Below, piece by piece: positions 45,425 to 53,624 of a stretch of DNA of 64,000 nucleotides. The notes beneath the pieces were generated by a model. The model saw only the letters and a list, made by a program, of their open reading frames with translations. It had not been told where the DNA came from and did no database searches. The DNA comes from Flavobacteriales bacterium (lineage in GTDB: Bacteria > Bacteroidota > Bacteroidia > CAIKAF01). The stretch lies in assembly GCA_025451235.1 (NCBI GenBank), contig JANWKT010000007.1, forward strand, positions 1 through 64,000, read 5' to 3'. The position numbers were made by a program, and so were the translations under genes. Within the stretch, counting starts at the first letter, position 1. The number at the start of each line of letters is the position of its first letter.

Positions 45425-46435
45425 TTACTTTAAATACTCTTCAGTAGCTTGATATACCTGGTTGGCACTGATATCCACCATGCATTTATGATGTCCTTTG
45501 GGGCATTTATCAAGTCCCATTTTGGTACAAGGCCGGCAACTGATCGTTGTTTCAATGACTGTACTCTTATTTTCCAAGGGGAAAAACCCAAATTCTTTTA
45601 CGGTTGGGCCGAATATGGCTACCACAGGGGTTTTTTGAGATTGAGCCAGGTGCAGCATCCCCGAATCATTCACCAATACCAGCTTACTTCTTTTTAAAAC
45701 CACTGCAGATTCAAGCAAACTTAATTTCCCAGCAAGGTTGATCGCATCGGCTCCTATAGATGCTTTGATCTCCTCACATAAACCTTCTTCCCCTGGTCCA
45801 CCTAAAATGGCTATACATGCTCCATGGGTTTGCTGCAATTTTTGGGATATCTCTATGAAACCTTCTTTTGTCCATCGCTTGTTCGCAAATTTTGCACCGG
45901 GGCAAATCGCTACTAATGGACGGTTGTTTACATGAGTCGGTAAAAGGATGTCATTGATCTTTTTTTCTTCTGCGTCTGATACAAATACTTCGGTACCTTT
46001 TCCATCATCCGTTATATTAAATTTTTCAACTGCCTTGAAATATCGTTGATAAACAGGTTCAATGGTCTTGTATAGATTCCATTTTAACCTGATCAATAAG
46101 GATCTTTTTAACCTGTTTTTGGGATAAGAAGTGATCAATGCATTTTTGGCAGCAGATCTTAATTGATAGCTCCTGCTGGATTGATGTATATCGATCACCC
46201 AATCATAGTTTTCCTTACGGATTTGTTGAAGAGAGGTGGACATATTTGCTGAATCCACCACAATGAGCTCATCAACATGAGGATTATAGCGCAAGAGTTG
46301 AACGAATTCCTTTTTAACTGCAAAATGAATGGATGCCTCTGGGAACTTATTCCTGACGGCTCTTAGCAAGGGAGTGGAAAGCACTATATCGCCTATAGAG
46401 CTTAAACGTATGATCAGTATTTTCTGAAACTTCAT
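45425..46435 (-). CDS. Family 9 glycosyltransferase (heptosyltransferase-like)
   Basis: A 336-residue GT-B enzyme. The N-terminal half has IRLSSIGDIVLSTPLLRAVR, the usual opening of ADP-heptose:LPS heptosyltransferases. The C-terminal half has PGAKFANKRWTKEGFIEI and LVNDSGMLHLAQSQKTPVVA, the ADP-sugar binding loops. It presumably transfers the heptose made by the neighbouring operon onto the LPS core at the cytoplasmic face. A TACCTTTG box (complement of 46461-46468) lies 25 nt upstream. Whether it is WaaC, WaaF or another member cannot be told, so no symbol is given. Confidence 0.88.
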   Translation of the reverse strand: MKFQKILIIRLSSIGDIVLSTPLLRAVRNKFPEASIHFAVKKEFVQLLRYNPHVDELIVVDSANMSTSLQQIRKENYDWVIDIHQSSRSYQLRSAAKNALITSYPKNRLKRSLLIRLKWNLYKTIEPVYQRYFKAVEKFNITDDGKGTEVFVSDAEEKKINDILLPTHVNNRPLVAICPGAKFANKRWTKEGFIEISQKLQQTHGACIAILGGPGEEGLCEEIKASIGADAINLAGKLSLLESAVVLKRSKLVLVNDSGMLHLAQSQKTPVVAIFGPTVKEFGFFPLENKSTVIETTISCRPCTKMGLDKCPKGHHKCMVDISANQVYQATEEYLK

Positions 46436-46569
46436 TGAATTCCCCCTCTAGGATGGTGGGCAAAGGTAAGGATTTTAACAGACCCATTTTTACCTGAAGG
46501 AAACCCCCTATATTTAATTTTATTGTATTTTTAGTTGGTTTTTGAGTGGATCACCTAAATTACCCGAAA

Positions 46570-47826
46570 ATGAAAATTGATTTTATTGCCCTTTCGATCC
46601 CCTTTTTCTTCCTGTTTATTTTCCTGGAATTATTTTATGGGAACATAAAAAAAGAAAAGTACTATAGGCTCAATGATACGCTTACTAACCTGAGTTGTGG
46701 CATTGGTCAAACCGTACTCGGGCTTTGGTTGAAGTTTTATTTCCTTTTCCTGATGGTATTCTTTTACCAATACCGACTATTTACTATTCCAAATACATGG
46801 TATACCTGGATTTTACTTTTTCTGGGTGTTGATTTCTGTTATTATTGGTTCCACCGTTTAAGTCATGAAATAAATGCCATTTGGGCAACGCATGTGGTGC
46901 ACCACCAAAGTGAAGAGTATAATTTAAGTGTGGCGTTGCGCCAATCATGGTTTCAAACCTTGTTCTCCTCCTCATTTTATATCCCTCTCCCCTTCCTGGG
47001 TTTTGATCCGGTAATGATTGCTTCCATTGTAGCCATCAATACCTTGTATCAATTCTGGATACATACCAAGGTGATCAAAAAGCTACCCAGGCCCATTGAA
47101 TTCATTTTCAACACTCCTTCCCACCATAGGGTACACCATGGTACCAATCCCAAATATATCGACAGGAACCATGCAGGCTCTTTGATCATTTGGGATAGAA
47201 TGTTTGGGACCTTCCAGGCCGAAGAGGAAGAGGTGGTATATGGAATTACTACTCCTTTGAAATCATGGAGTCCGATCTGGGCCAACCTGCATTATTGGAG
47301 GGATATTACGAAGATCTCTTTTTTAAGTAAGAAAGCTTCCGACAAGGTTCTCACCTTTGTAAATCAACCAGGTTGGCAACCTGAACATCTGGGAGGACAG
47401 CAATACGCTCCTGAGGTAGATAAATCCTATCAGAAATATGATACTCCGGTTTCAAGACCGATGTCGATTTACCTGATCATTCAATATGTATTCATTGTGG
47501 GGGTTACCTCGTACTTTATGTTTTTTGGTAAACCCATTATGGCCGATGGAGTTGACCAAATGACTGTGATCCGTACCATCTATATTGCCGGCTTTATTAT
47601 ACTTTCTATTACCAGCATCGGGTTTTTATTGGAGTCGAAGAAGATCTCAAAATATGTAGAGTATTTGCGGATCCTCTGCTTTGGGGCTATGGGAGCTTTG
47701 TTCCTACAGGAAAGTTACGGACTCTATGCATTTCTCATTACTTCCATTATTTCATTAGCAACCATTATCCATTTTTCCATATTAGTTTCGAAACCGACCA
47801 CTGATCTACAAAAGATTGAAACCTAA
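46570..47826 (+). CDS. Fatty acid hydroxylase/sterol desaturase superfamily membrane protein, AGMO-like
   Basis: A 418-residue integral membrane protein (ATG at 46570; a GTG at 46546 would add eight residues). The di-iron histidine boxes are seen in order: HRLSHE, HVVHHQSE and HRVHHG (about residues 97-190), with HTKVIKK between them. At least three C-terminal TM helices follow the hydroxylase domain, as in alkylglycerol monooxygenase (TMEM195), which cleaves ether lipids. The gene overlaps the next one, a YhhN/TMEM86 protein, by 11 bp. An ether-lipid role is therefore inferred; sterol or carotenoid hydroxylation remains possible. Confidence 0.82.
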   Translation: MKIDFIALSIPFFFLFIFLELFYGNIKKEKYYRLNDTLTNLSCGIGQTVLGLWLKFYFLFLMVFFYQYRLFTIPNTWYTWILLFLGVDFCYYWFHRLSHEINAIWATHVVHHQSEEYNLSVALRQSWFQTLFSSSFYIPLPFLGFDPVMIASIVAINTLYQFWIHTKVIKKLPRPIEFIFNTPSHHRVHHGTNPKYIDRNHAGSLIIWDRMFGTFQAEEEEVVYGITTPLKSWSPIWANLHYWRDITKISFLSKKASDKVLTFVNQPGWQPEHLGGQQYAPEVDKSYQKYDTPVSRPMSIYLIIQYVFIVGVTSYFMFFGKPIMADGVDQMTVIRTIYIAGFIILSITSIGFLLESKKISKYVEYLRILCFGAMGALFLQESYGLYAFLITSIISLATIIHFSILVSKPTTDLQKIET

Positions 47827-48544
47827 GTTTTTTATTCCTTTTGTATTGATATATGCATTGATCCTGGGAACGGAGGTCTATGCAGAGCATCATTATGCGG
47901 TCACCAAGGACTTTCGTTTTTTAGGTATTATGCAACCCTTGTTATTGCCGGGGTTGATCATTTATCTGATCTATAATTGTAAAGGGCGTTTCAATGCCTT
48001 TTCGATGGGGGTATTGGCAGGACTCTGCTTTGACTGGGTTGGCGATGTGATCCTTACCTTGCATAGAGATGCTTTTAATCTACCTGGCATGCTAGGCTAT
48101 TTTGCAGGCCATGTATGTTACTCCATTGCGTTTGGATTTAGCACGAAGAAAAGCGGTTATAAGGTGTCGTTGATGAACAGGTTTGTGTTCTGTCTTCCTC
48201 CCGTTTTTTATGTGGTGATCTACTATTTCTTTATTTATAATTATATGTCGAGCCATGAGGTGAAGAGTATTTATATTGTACCTGTTGCCTTGTATGCATT
48301 GTCTATTATGGCCATGTCGACCACTGCTTTGTGGAGAATGGGCACTACTTCCGATGCCAGCTATTGGTGCATTAGTTCGGGAGCTTTGTTTTATATGTTA
48401 TCGGATTCTATTACAGGATATGATCATTTTGTGGAGCCTATCCCCTATAAATATTTGGCGAACATGTCAACCTATGGAGTTTCCCTCCTCTTATTCACCA
48501 TTGGTACGATCATTCACAGGCCCCCTGCCGTGACCCAGACCTAA
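47816..48544 (+). CDS. YhhN family protein (lysoplasmalogenase-like), copy 1
   Basis: A 242-residue polytopic membrane protein with about eight TM helices. FDWVGDVILTLHRDAF and GHVCYSIAFGF are family landmarks of YhhN/TMEM86, and a late DSITGYD fits a conserved acidic pair. TMEM86B is a lysoplasmalogenase that hydrolyses the vinyl-ether bond of lysoplasmalogens. The start is TTG at 47816 inside the end of the preceding gene, so the two are probably translationally coupled. A paralogue follows 82 bp downstream. Confidence 0.85.
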   Translation: MKPKFFIPFVLIYALILGTEVYAEHHYAVTKDFRFLGIMQPLLLPGLIIYLIYNCKGRFNAFSMGVLAGLCFDWVGDVILTLHRDAFNLPGMLGYFAGHVCYSIAFGFSTKKSGYKVSLMNRFVFCLPPVFYVVIYYFFIYNYMSSHEVKSIYIVPVALYALSIMAMSTTALWRMGTTSDASYWCISSGALFYMLSDSITGYDHFVEPIPYKYLANMSTYGVSLLLFTIGTIIHRPPAVTQT

Positions 48545-48626
48545 TTAGGTTCAATGTCGTCTATTTATTATTTTTAAATACAAACTAATCTGTATATTCG
48601 GCACCACCTATTTACTACTACTTAAT

Positions 48627-49346
48627 TTGAAGCTCAAGGCATTTATTCCCATTCTTATCCTGTTTTCGATCGTTTCGGCCATTGAAATATGGGGAGAGGA
48701 GATCTATCTGCACCAAGGGGATCCCCGGCTTATTTTTTGGACAAAACCTTTATTGATGCCCATTTTGGTGGTTTATTTATGGTTGAATACCAAATTTAAA
48801 ACTCTGTTTGATCGATTGGTCGTTGCCGGTTTTTTCTTTGGGTGGATAGGTGATATGTTCCTCATGGTGAAGAATGATGATCTTTTCGTATTTGGCTTAG
48901 CTTCTTTCCTTATTTGCCATATATTTTATATTTCTGCATTCATATTGAATATCCGGAAAAGTGATCATAAAATGTCAGTGATCAATAAAATCATACTTGC
49001 GCTGTTACCTTTATTTTATCTCATCGTGTTATACTCTTATTTATATCCACATATTGTAGGAAAAGAGGAAACCAAGCCTTTCCTGATACCCGTTTCGGTA
49101 TATGCAGTTACCATTGTTACTATGTGCCTTTTTGCATTGTGGAGGATTGGTGGAACCAACCGTAAAAGTGCCGCCCTGATCATACTTGGGGCATTTACTT
49201 TTGTGATCTCTGATAGTCTTATTGCCTTGAATAAATTTGTTGACCCCTTCCCCCATGCCAATTTATTTATTATGTTTACATATTGTTTAGCACAACTATG
49301 GATAGCAACGGGGAGCATTCTGCACCATCAGAAAGCAAAAGCATAA
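48627..49346 (+). CDS. YhhN family protein (lysoplasmalogenase-like), copy 2
   Basis: A 239-residue paralogue of the previous gene with the same hydrophobic profile and landmarks (FGWIGDMFLMVKNDDLF, CHIFYISAFIL, ISDSLIALNKF). It also starts with TTG. Two copies in a row suggest different lipid substrates or a dosage effect; nothing in the sequence tells which. Its last 49 bases overlap the start of the CapA-like gene, implying a continuing operon. Confidence 0.83.
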   Translation: MKLKAFIPILILFSIVSAIEIWGEEIYLHQGDPRLIFWTKPLLMPILVVYLWLNTKFKTLFDRLVVAGFFFGWIGDMFLMVKNDDLFVFGLASFLICHIFYISAFILNIRKSDHKMSVINKIILALLPLFYLIVLYSYLYPHIVGKEETKPFLIPVSVYAVTIVTMCLFALWRIGGTNRKSAALIILGAFTFVISDSLIALNKFVDPFPHANLFIMFTYCLAQLWIATGSILHHQKAKA

Positions 49347-50494
49347 GCTCAAAAAGAAAAACCATTCTCTTCATCACTCTTCCCATTGTGATCATTGTCC
49401 CTCTTCTCATTATATTTATGAGTAATAAAAATGGGAACAAGCGCAATAAAAATGATGTATTGGTAAACCAGCGTGATTCGGTGAGCATCCGGATCATTTT
49501 TGCAGGTGACCTGATGGGACATATGCCCTGGATCAATTCGGGATTAAAAAATGGAGAATACCATTACGATACTGCCTATACTTATATCAAACCTTATATT
49601 GAAAAGGCGGATTATGCCATTCTCAATTTAGAGACTACTTTGAACGGTCCTCCGTACACGGGGTATCCCATGTTCACAAGTCCGGATGCCTTGGCGGCCG
49701 ATGCTAAAAAAGCCGGGTTCGATTATATGGCATTGGCCAACAACCATTGTGCAGACCGCGGCAATTCAGGCATCCGGCGAACTAACTATGTATTGGATTC
49801 ATTAAAAATCCCCCATACCGGTAGTTTTAACGATACCAGCATGTATGAAAAAACCTATCCCCCGATCATCGAGATCAAAGGGATCAGGATTGCGGTTTTG
49901 AATTATACTTATAGCACCAATGGGATCCCTGTCTATGCTCCTAATTACGTAAATATTATTGACAGCACCGCCATTTTGGAAGGGATCAAAAAAGCCAAAG
50001 CAAAAAAACCTGATTTTATCATGGCCATTATGCATTGGGGGGAGGAATACAGCAGAACAGAAAGTGACCGGCAGGCCAGATTCGCCAAGCTCATGGCTGC
50101 CAATGGGGTTGACCTGGTATTCGGTGCCCATCCGCATGTGGTCCAACCCATCAAAACATTGCCTTCTTCAAAAGATAGTTCCAGGATCGTTCCTGTATTT
50201 TATTCAACTGGTAATTTTCTATGTAATCAGCGTGATCGTTATAAGGATGGAGGCGTATTTGCTGAAGTAACCATTTGTAAAGTGGATGGTAAAACCTGGT
50301 TACAGGATTTTGGGTATTATCCTTTTTGGGTAAGAAAGAATGAGAATAACCGGAGCTATGTGGCTATCCCCCTGAATAATTGGGAGAAAGAAGGTGGGAA
50401 GTTTAATTTACCCGTTGAAGATTCATTATTGGCCGTTCAATTTCTCAATGATACCCGGAAGACCATTGGGGCTGGAGTGAAAATCATTAAGTAA
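49298..50494 (+). CDS. CapA-family protein (PGA_cap phosphoesterase fold)
   Basis: A 398-residue protein from the ATG at 49298. A short N-terminal tail is followed by one TM helix (about 24-46), so most of the chain lies outside the cytoplasm. The soluble part has FAGDLMGH, LNLETTL, ALANNHCADRG, MHWGEEY and FGAHPHVVQ in order, the metallophosphatase-like motifs of the CapA/PgsA family. CapA proteins take part in poly-gamma-glutamate or capsule processing, though most homologues are uncharacterised. It begins inside the end of the YhhN gene, on the same strand, as the last gene of the cluster. Confidence 0.85.
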   Translation: MDSNGEHSAPSESKSISSKRKTILFITLPIVIIVPLLIIFMSNKNGNKRNKNDVLVNQRDSVSIRIIFAGDLMGHMPWINSGLKNGEYHYDTAYTYIKPYIEKADYAILNLETTLNGPPYTGYPMFTSPDALAADAKKAGFDYMALANNHCADRGNSGIRRTNYVLDSLKIPHTGSFNDTSMYEKTYPPIIEIKGIRIAVLNYTYSTNGIPVYAPNYVNIIDSTAILEGIKKAKAKKPDFIMAIMHWGEEYSRTESDRQARFAKLMAANGVDLVFGAHPHVVQPIKTLPSSKDSSRIVPVFYSTGNFLCNQRDRYKDGGVFAEVTICKVDGKTWLQDFGYYPFWVRKNENNRSYVAIPLNNWEKEGGKFNLPVEDSLLAVQFLNDTRKTIGAGVKIIK

Positions 50495-50514
50495 TGACTT
50501 CGGTCTTTTAGTTT

Positions 50515-51096
50515 TTATACGAGTACATATTGATCCATAACTTTGCAAAGTGAATCGAAGATGGTTTCAATATCTCCTACTCCTTCTACTTTATGGTATT
50601 TCCCCTGGCTGTTATAATGGTTAGCCGCCACAGCCGTTTGTTTATGGTATACTGCAATGCGATTGGCTATCACTTCAGGATTACTGTCGTCAGGTCGGCC
50701 GCTGTCCTTACCTCGAAGAAGTAACCTTTTGATCAATTCCTCTTCGGGTACCACCAGTTCGATCATCAAGGTGATGCTTGTATTCAGCTTGGACATTAAG
50801 CTATCCAGCGCTTCGGCCTGCGGAATCGTTCGTGGAAAACCATCGAAAATAAAACCAACTGCATTTTCATTTTTAGCTACTTCGGCTCCTAGCATATTGA
50901 TGGTTACTTCATCAGGTACCAATTCGCCTTTGTCCATATAGGATTTTGCCAAGGTTCCTAATTCAGTTCCGCCTTTAATATTGTCACGGAATATATCACC
51001 GGTTGAAAGGTGAATGAGATTGTACTTGTCTACGATTTTTTGAGATTGAGTTCCTTTACCTGCACCGGGAGGGCCAAACAATACCAGGTTTAACAT
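50515..51096 (-). CDS. adk: Adenylate kinase
   Basis: A 193-residue enzyme interconverting ATP+AMP and 2 ADP. GPPGAGKGTQ at 8-17 is the P-loop, FDGFPRT near 83 the AMP-binding segment, and the lid (LRGKDSGRPDDSNPEVIANR) is short and lacks zinc-binding cysteines, as in short-form bacterial kinases. It is the second gene of an hpt-adk minus-strand pair, 5 bp after hpt, joining two purine nucleotide functions. Confidence 0.96.
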   Translation of the reverse strand: MLNLVLFGPPGAGKGTQSQKIVDKYNLIHLSTGDIFRDNIKGGTELGTLAKSYMDKGELVPDEVTINMLGAEVAKNENAVGFIFDGFPRTIPQAEALDSLMSKLNTSITLMIELVVPEEELIKRLLLRGKDSGRPDDSNPEVIANRIAVYHKQTAVAANHYNSQGKYHKVEGVGDIETIFDSLCKVMDQYVLV

Positions 51097-51101
51097 GCCT
51101 T

Positions 51102-51629
51102 TTAACTTTTTAATTGATATATGTCCTTTAAATTTCTTCCTAATCCATCATAATCGAGTCCATAGCCAAGAACAAACTTGTTGGGGATTGAGTAGCAAAG
51201 ATAATTAATTTTTATATCTCCTCCATAGGCATCCGGCTTTAAGAGTAAGGAAGCCACTTTTATCGAGGCTGGATTCAGCTTAGCGATTTCTCTATAAACA
51301 TGTTGCATAGTAGCACCGGTATCCACGATGTCCTCCAGGATAATCACATGCTTATGCTCCATTGAATCGGTTAAACCGATAATATTGCTAACGGCCCCTG
51401 AGGATTGTGTCCCTTCGTACGACCTTACTTTTAAAAAATGCATGTAGCAAGGAACTGTAATGTTTTTAAAAAGATCGGCCGAAAACATAAAAGCCCCATT
51501 TAAAATACTAATGAAATGGACCTCCTTGTCATGATAATCCATATTGATCTCAGCGGCCGTTATGGCGATCTTTTCCTGCAACTCTTCATGTGCAATAAAA
51601 ATCTCAAATTCCTTATCGTGGATCTTCAT
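51102..51629 (-). CDS. hpt: Hypoxanthine phosphoribosyltransferase
   Basis: A 175-residue type I phosphoribosyltransferase for purine salvage (hypoxanthine plus PRPP to IMP). HVIILEDIVDTGATM at 94-108 is the PRPP-binding loop with Glu99-Asp100. The C-terminal FVLGYGLDYDGLGRNLKDI matches the conserved Hpt ending. It leads the pair with adk. The upstream region has a perfect tcatcaaa-aaa-tttgatga palindrome (51672-51690) that could be a regulatory site. Confidence 0.95.
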   Translation of the reverse strand: MKIHDKEFEIFIAHEELQEKIAITAAEINMDYHDKEVHFISILNGAFMFSADLFKNITVPCYMHFLKVRSYEGTQSSGAVSNIIGLTDSMEHKHVIILEDIVDTGATMQHVYREIAKLNPASIKVASLLLKPDAYGGDIKINYLCYSIPNKFVLGYGLDYDGLGRNLKDIYQLKS

Positions 51630-51899
51630 GCTTACCAGTGGTTATTACGAAGGAAGTAAAATTTACTTATATCATCAAAAAATTTGATGATCAGGGGCCT
51701 GGCTTTGGCCAGGAGGGAGATTTTAGCCATCATAACCCTTCTAAACTGCAGGATCGGCAGGCCATCAGAGGGTAACTACCTCCTGTTGGGAGATCCTATG
51801 TCCTGAGTCTTAGGTCCTTTTTTTACATTAATTAGTATTTTTTGGCATTTTAAAATTGGGGCTAGGCAATTATCTTTATGCCAACTAAAAAACAGGCGC

Positions 51900-52967
51900 A
51901 TGAAAATAAAAATCTTTACCCTTATCATTGTTTCAGTTTTAGCTACCCAACTCCATGCACAAAGTTCGACACAAAAAGTATTGATTGAAGAACATACAGG
52001 TTCATGGTGTGGATACTGTCCTGATGGACATATTAAAATGGATGAAGTGTTAGCGGCTTATCCAAATACCACGATCGGAGTGATGGTGCATAATTCCGAT
52101 GGAATGGATTTTTCTGCGGGGAATACACTTTCTGCATTCTATGTTGGAGGTTTTCCACAAGCCACTTTAAACAGACAAGGCGATGCCATTTCACGTTCCT
52201 TGTGGATGTCAACCACCAGTTCACTTCTCGGTGCCGGGCCTGCTTCTGTTGCAGTTAGCTTTGATTCGGTATTGTATAACCCAACCACCAGGAAACTGAA
52301 TGTATTTCTAAGAGCTAGTTTTACAGGAAATGAGTCTGGAGATCTTCGTTTTAACGGGATCCTTGTTGAGGATGGGGTAACCGGTTCAGGCTCGAATTAC
52401 GATCAAACTAACTATTATAATGCCACTGCAGGACATCCTATGTATGGATTAGGAAATCCCATCATCGGCTATGTACATGATAAAGTAGCCAGGGCTTATT
52501 TTGGAGGCGCTTATGGAACCTCCGGAAGCTTACCTACTACCATTACTTCAGGAGAAGAATTTACTAAACAGTATACCTATACCTTACCTGCATCTGTGGA
52601 TGATTCACAAATATCGGTGATAGGAATGGTGAGCCGATATGCAGGTAATACCACTGCTGATAGGGAGATCATTAATGCTGAAAGCACTTCCACCATTACC
52701 ATCGTGAATTATAATGTAGGTATTGATGAGGAAACACAAGCATTCAATGCGGTATATCCAAACCCTACTTCAGGAATTGTAAATATCAATCCCGCTGTTG
52801 ATGGATTGCGTTTGGTGACAGTTACCAATACATTGGGTGAGATCGTATTCAGCCAGGAATTCAATATGGTGGCAGGGTCACCTGTTATGATTGATATCAG
52901 CAACCAGGCAGCAGGTTTATATGTGATCAAATTGGGTAATTCAAGCCAAAGGATCATTAAGAATTAA
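51900..52967 (+). CDS. Omp28-like thioredoxin-fold protein with T9SS sorting domain
   Basis: A 355-residue secreted protein. The signal peptide (1-20) is followed by EEHTGSWCGYCPDGH, whose CGYC matches the CxxC of Omp28-related outer-membrane thioredoxin-fold proteins (residues 25 to about 150). A beta-rich domain follows, then VYPNPTSGIVNINP and the T9SS domain. Omp28 was described in Porphyromonas as a surface protein; disulfide or copper chemistry is possible but unproven. A terminator hairpin lies 23 bp after the stop. Confidence 0.83.
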   Translation: MKIKIFTLIIVSVLATQLHAQSSTQKVLIEEHTGSWCGYCPDGHIKMDEVLAAYPNTTIGVMVHNSDGMDFSAGNTLSAFYVGGFPQATLNRQGDAISRSLWMSTTSSLLGAGPASVAVSFDSVLYNPTTRKLNVFLRASFTGNESGDLRFNGILVEDGVTGSGSNYDQTNYYNATAGHPMYGLGNPIIGYVHDKVARAYFGGAYGTSGSLPTTITSGEEFTKQYTYTLPASVDDSQISVIGMVSRYAGNTTADREIINAESTSTITIVNYNVGIDEETQAFNAVYPNPTSGIVNINPAVDGLRLVTVTNTLGEIVFSQEFNMVAGSPVMIDISNQAAGLYVIKLGNSSQRIIKN

Positions 52968-52989
52968 AGAGAAGATTTTTATATAAACG

Positions 52990-53043
52990 AATCCCTACAA
53001 GAAATTGTGGGGATTTTTTTTGACCGTCGACTAAAGTCGACGG
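52990..53043 (+). terminator. Terminator hairpin followed by an 18-bp palindromic element
   Basis: AATCCCTACA pairs with TGTGGGGATT (one T-G wobble) and is followed by eight T. Directly after it, ccgtcgact-aa-agtcgacgg (53024-53043) is a perfect 9-bp-arm palindrome of the REP-like type. Confidence 0.8.
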
Positions 53044-53063
53044 CAATAAATTTGATTTTTACC

Positions 53064-53519
53064 TCATTCACATTTATTCTCCGTATCCCCATAGATGCCT
53101 GGGTGAGATATTTCCATAATACGCTCAGGATGTTTGAGTTCACCAAAGCCATATTGAGTATATAATGAATGAGCATCCAGGGTAGCTAACATAAATCTGC
53201 GAAGCTTGAACTGGTCGGTAACGGCCATGATATACTGCATGAGATATTTCGAAATACCTTGCCCCCTATAATACTCTAATACAAAAACGTCGGCCAGATA
53301 ACCAAAAGAAGCATTGTCCGTTATCACTCTGGCAAAAGCTACCTGGTCACGATTAATATAGGCCCCAAAACATAAAGAATGTTCGATCGCCGTTTCAACG
53401 GTGGTAAGGGGTATATTTTTCGACCAATAACTTTCTTTTGATAAAAACCCATGGATAAGAGGGATATCCAATAGTTCCTTATTGGTGCTGTACAGTACAT
53501 TATTAACAATTAATTCCAT
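53064..53519 (-). CDS. GNAT-family N-acetyltransferase
   Basis: A 151-residue cytoplasmic enzyme. DVFVLEYYRGQGISKYLMQY near residue 78 is GNAT motif A with the RGQGIS pyrophosphate-binding turn, and LDAHSLYTQYGF is motif B. The substrate is unknown. It is transcribed toward the Omp28-like gene and away from the M28 peptidase. Confidence 0.88.
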   Translation of the reverse strand: MELIVNNVLYSTNKELLDIPLIHGFLSKESYWSKNIPLTTVETAIEHSLCFGAYINRDQVAFARVITDNASFGYLADVFVLEYYRGQGISKYLMQYIMAVTDQFKLRRFMLATLDAHSLYTQYGFGELKHPERIMEISHPGIYGDTENKCE

Positions 53520-53624
53520 GGATTCATGAATAATAGATTGAAAATACGGAATTTATCGATTATGCCAAAAGCCCTGTTTTTTTCTGTCATTTACATTCAT
53601 TACCTTGGTAGCAATAGAACGCAT

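Noticed and set aside
53526-53624. Upstream start for the M28 peptidase
   Set aside because: It would bury the signal peptide behind 33 residues of unlikely sequence; the ATG at 53625 starts the signal peptide directly.
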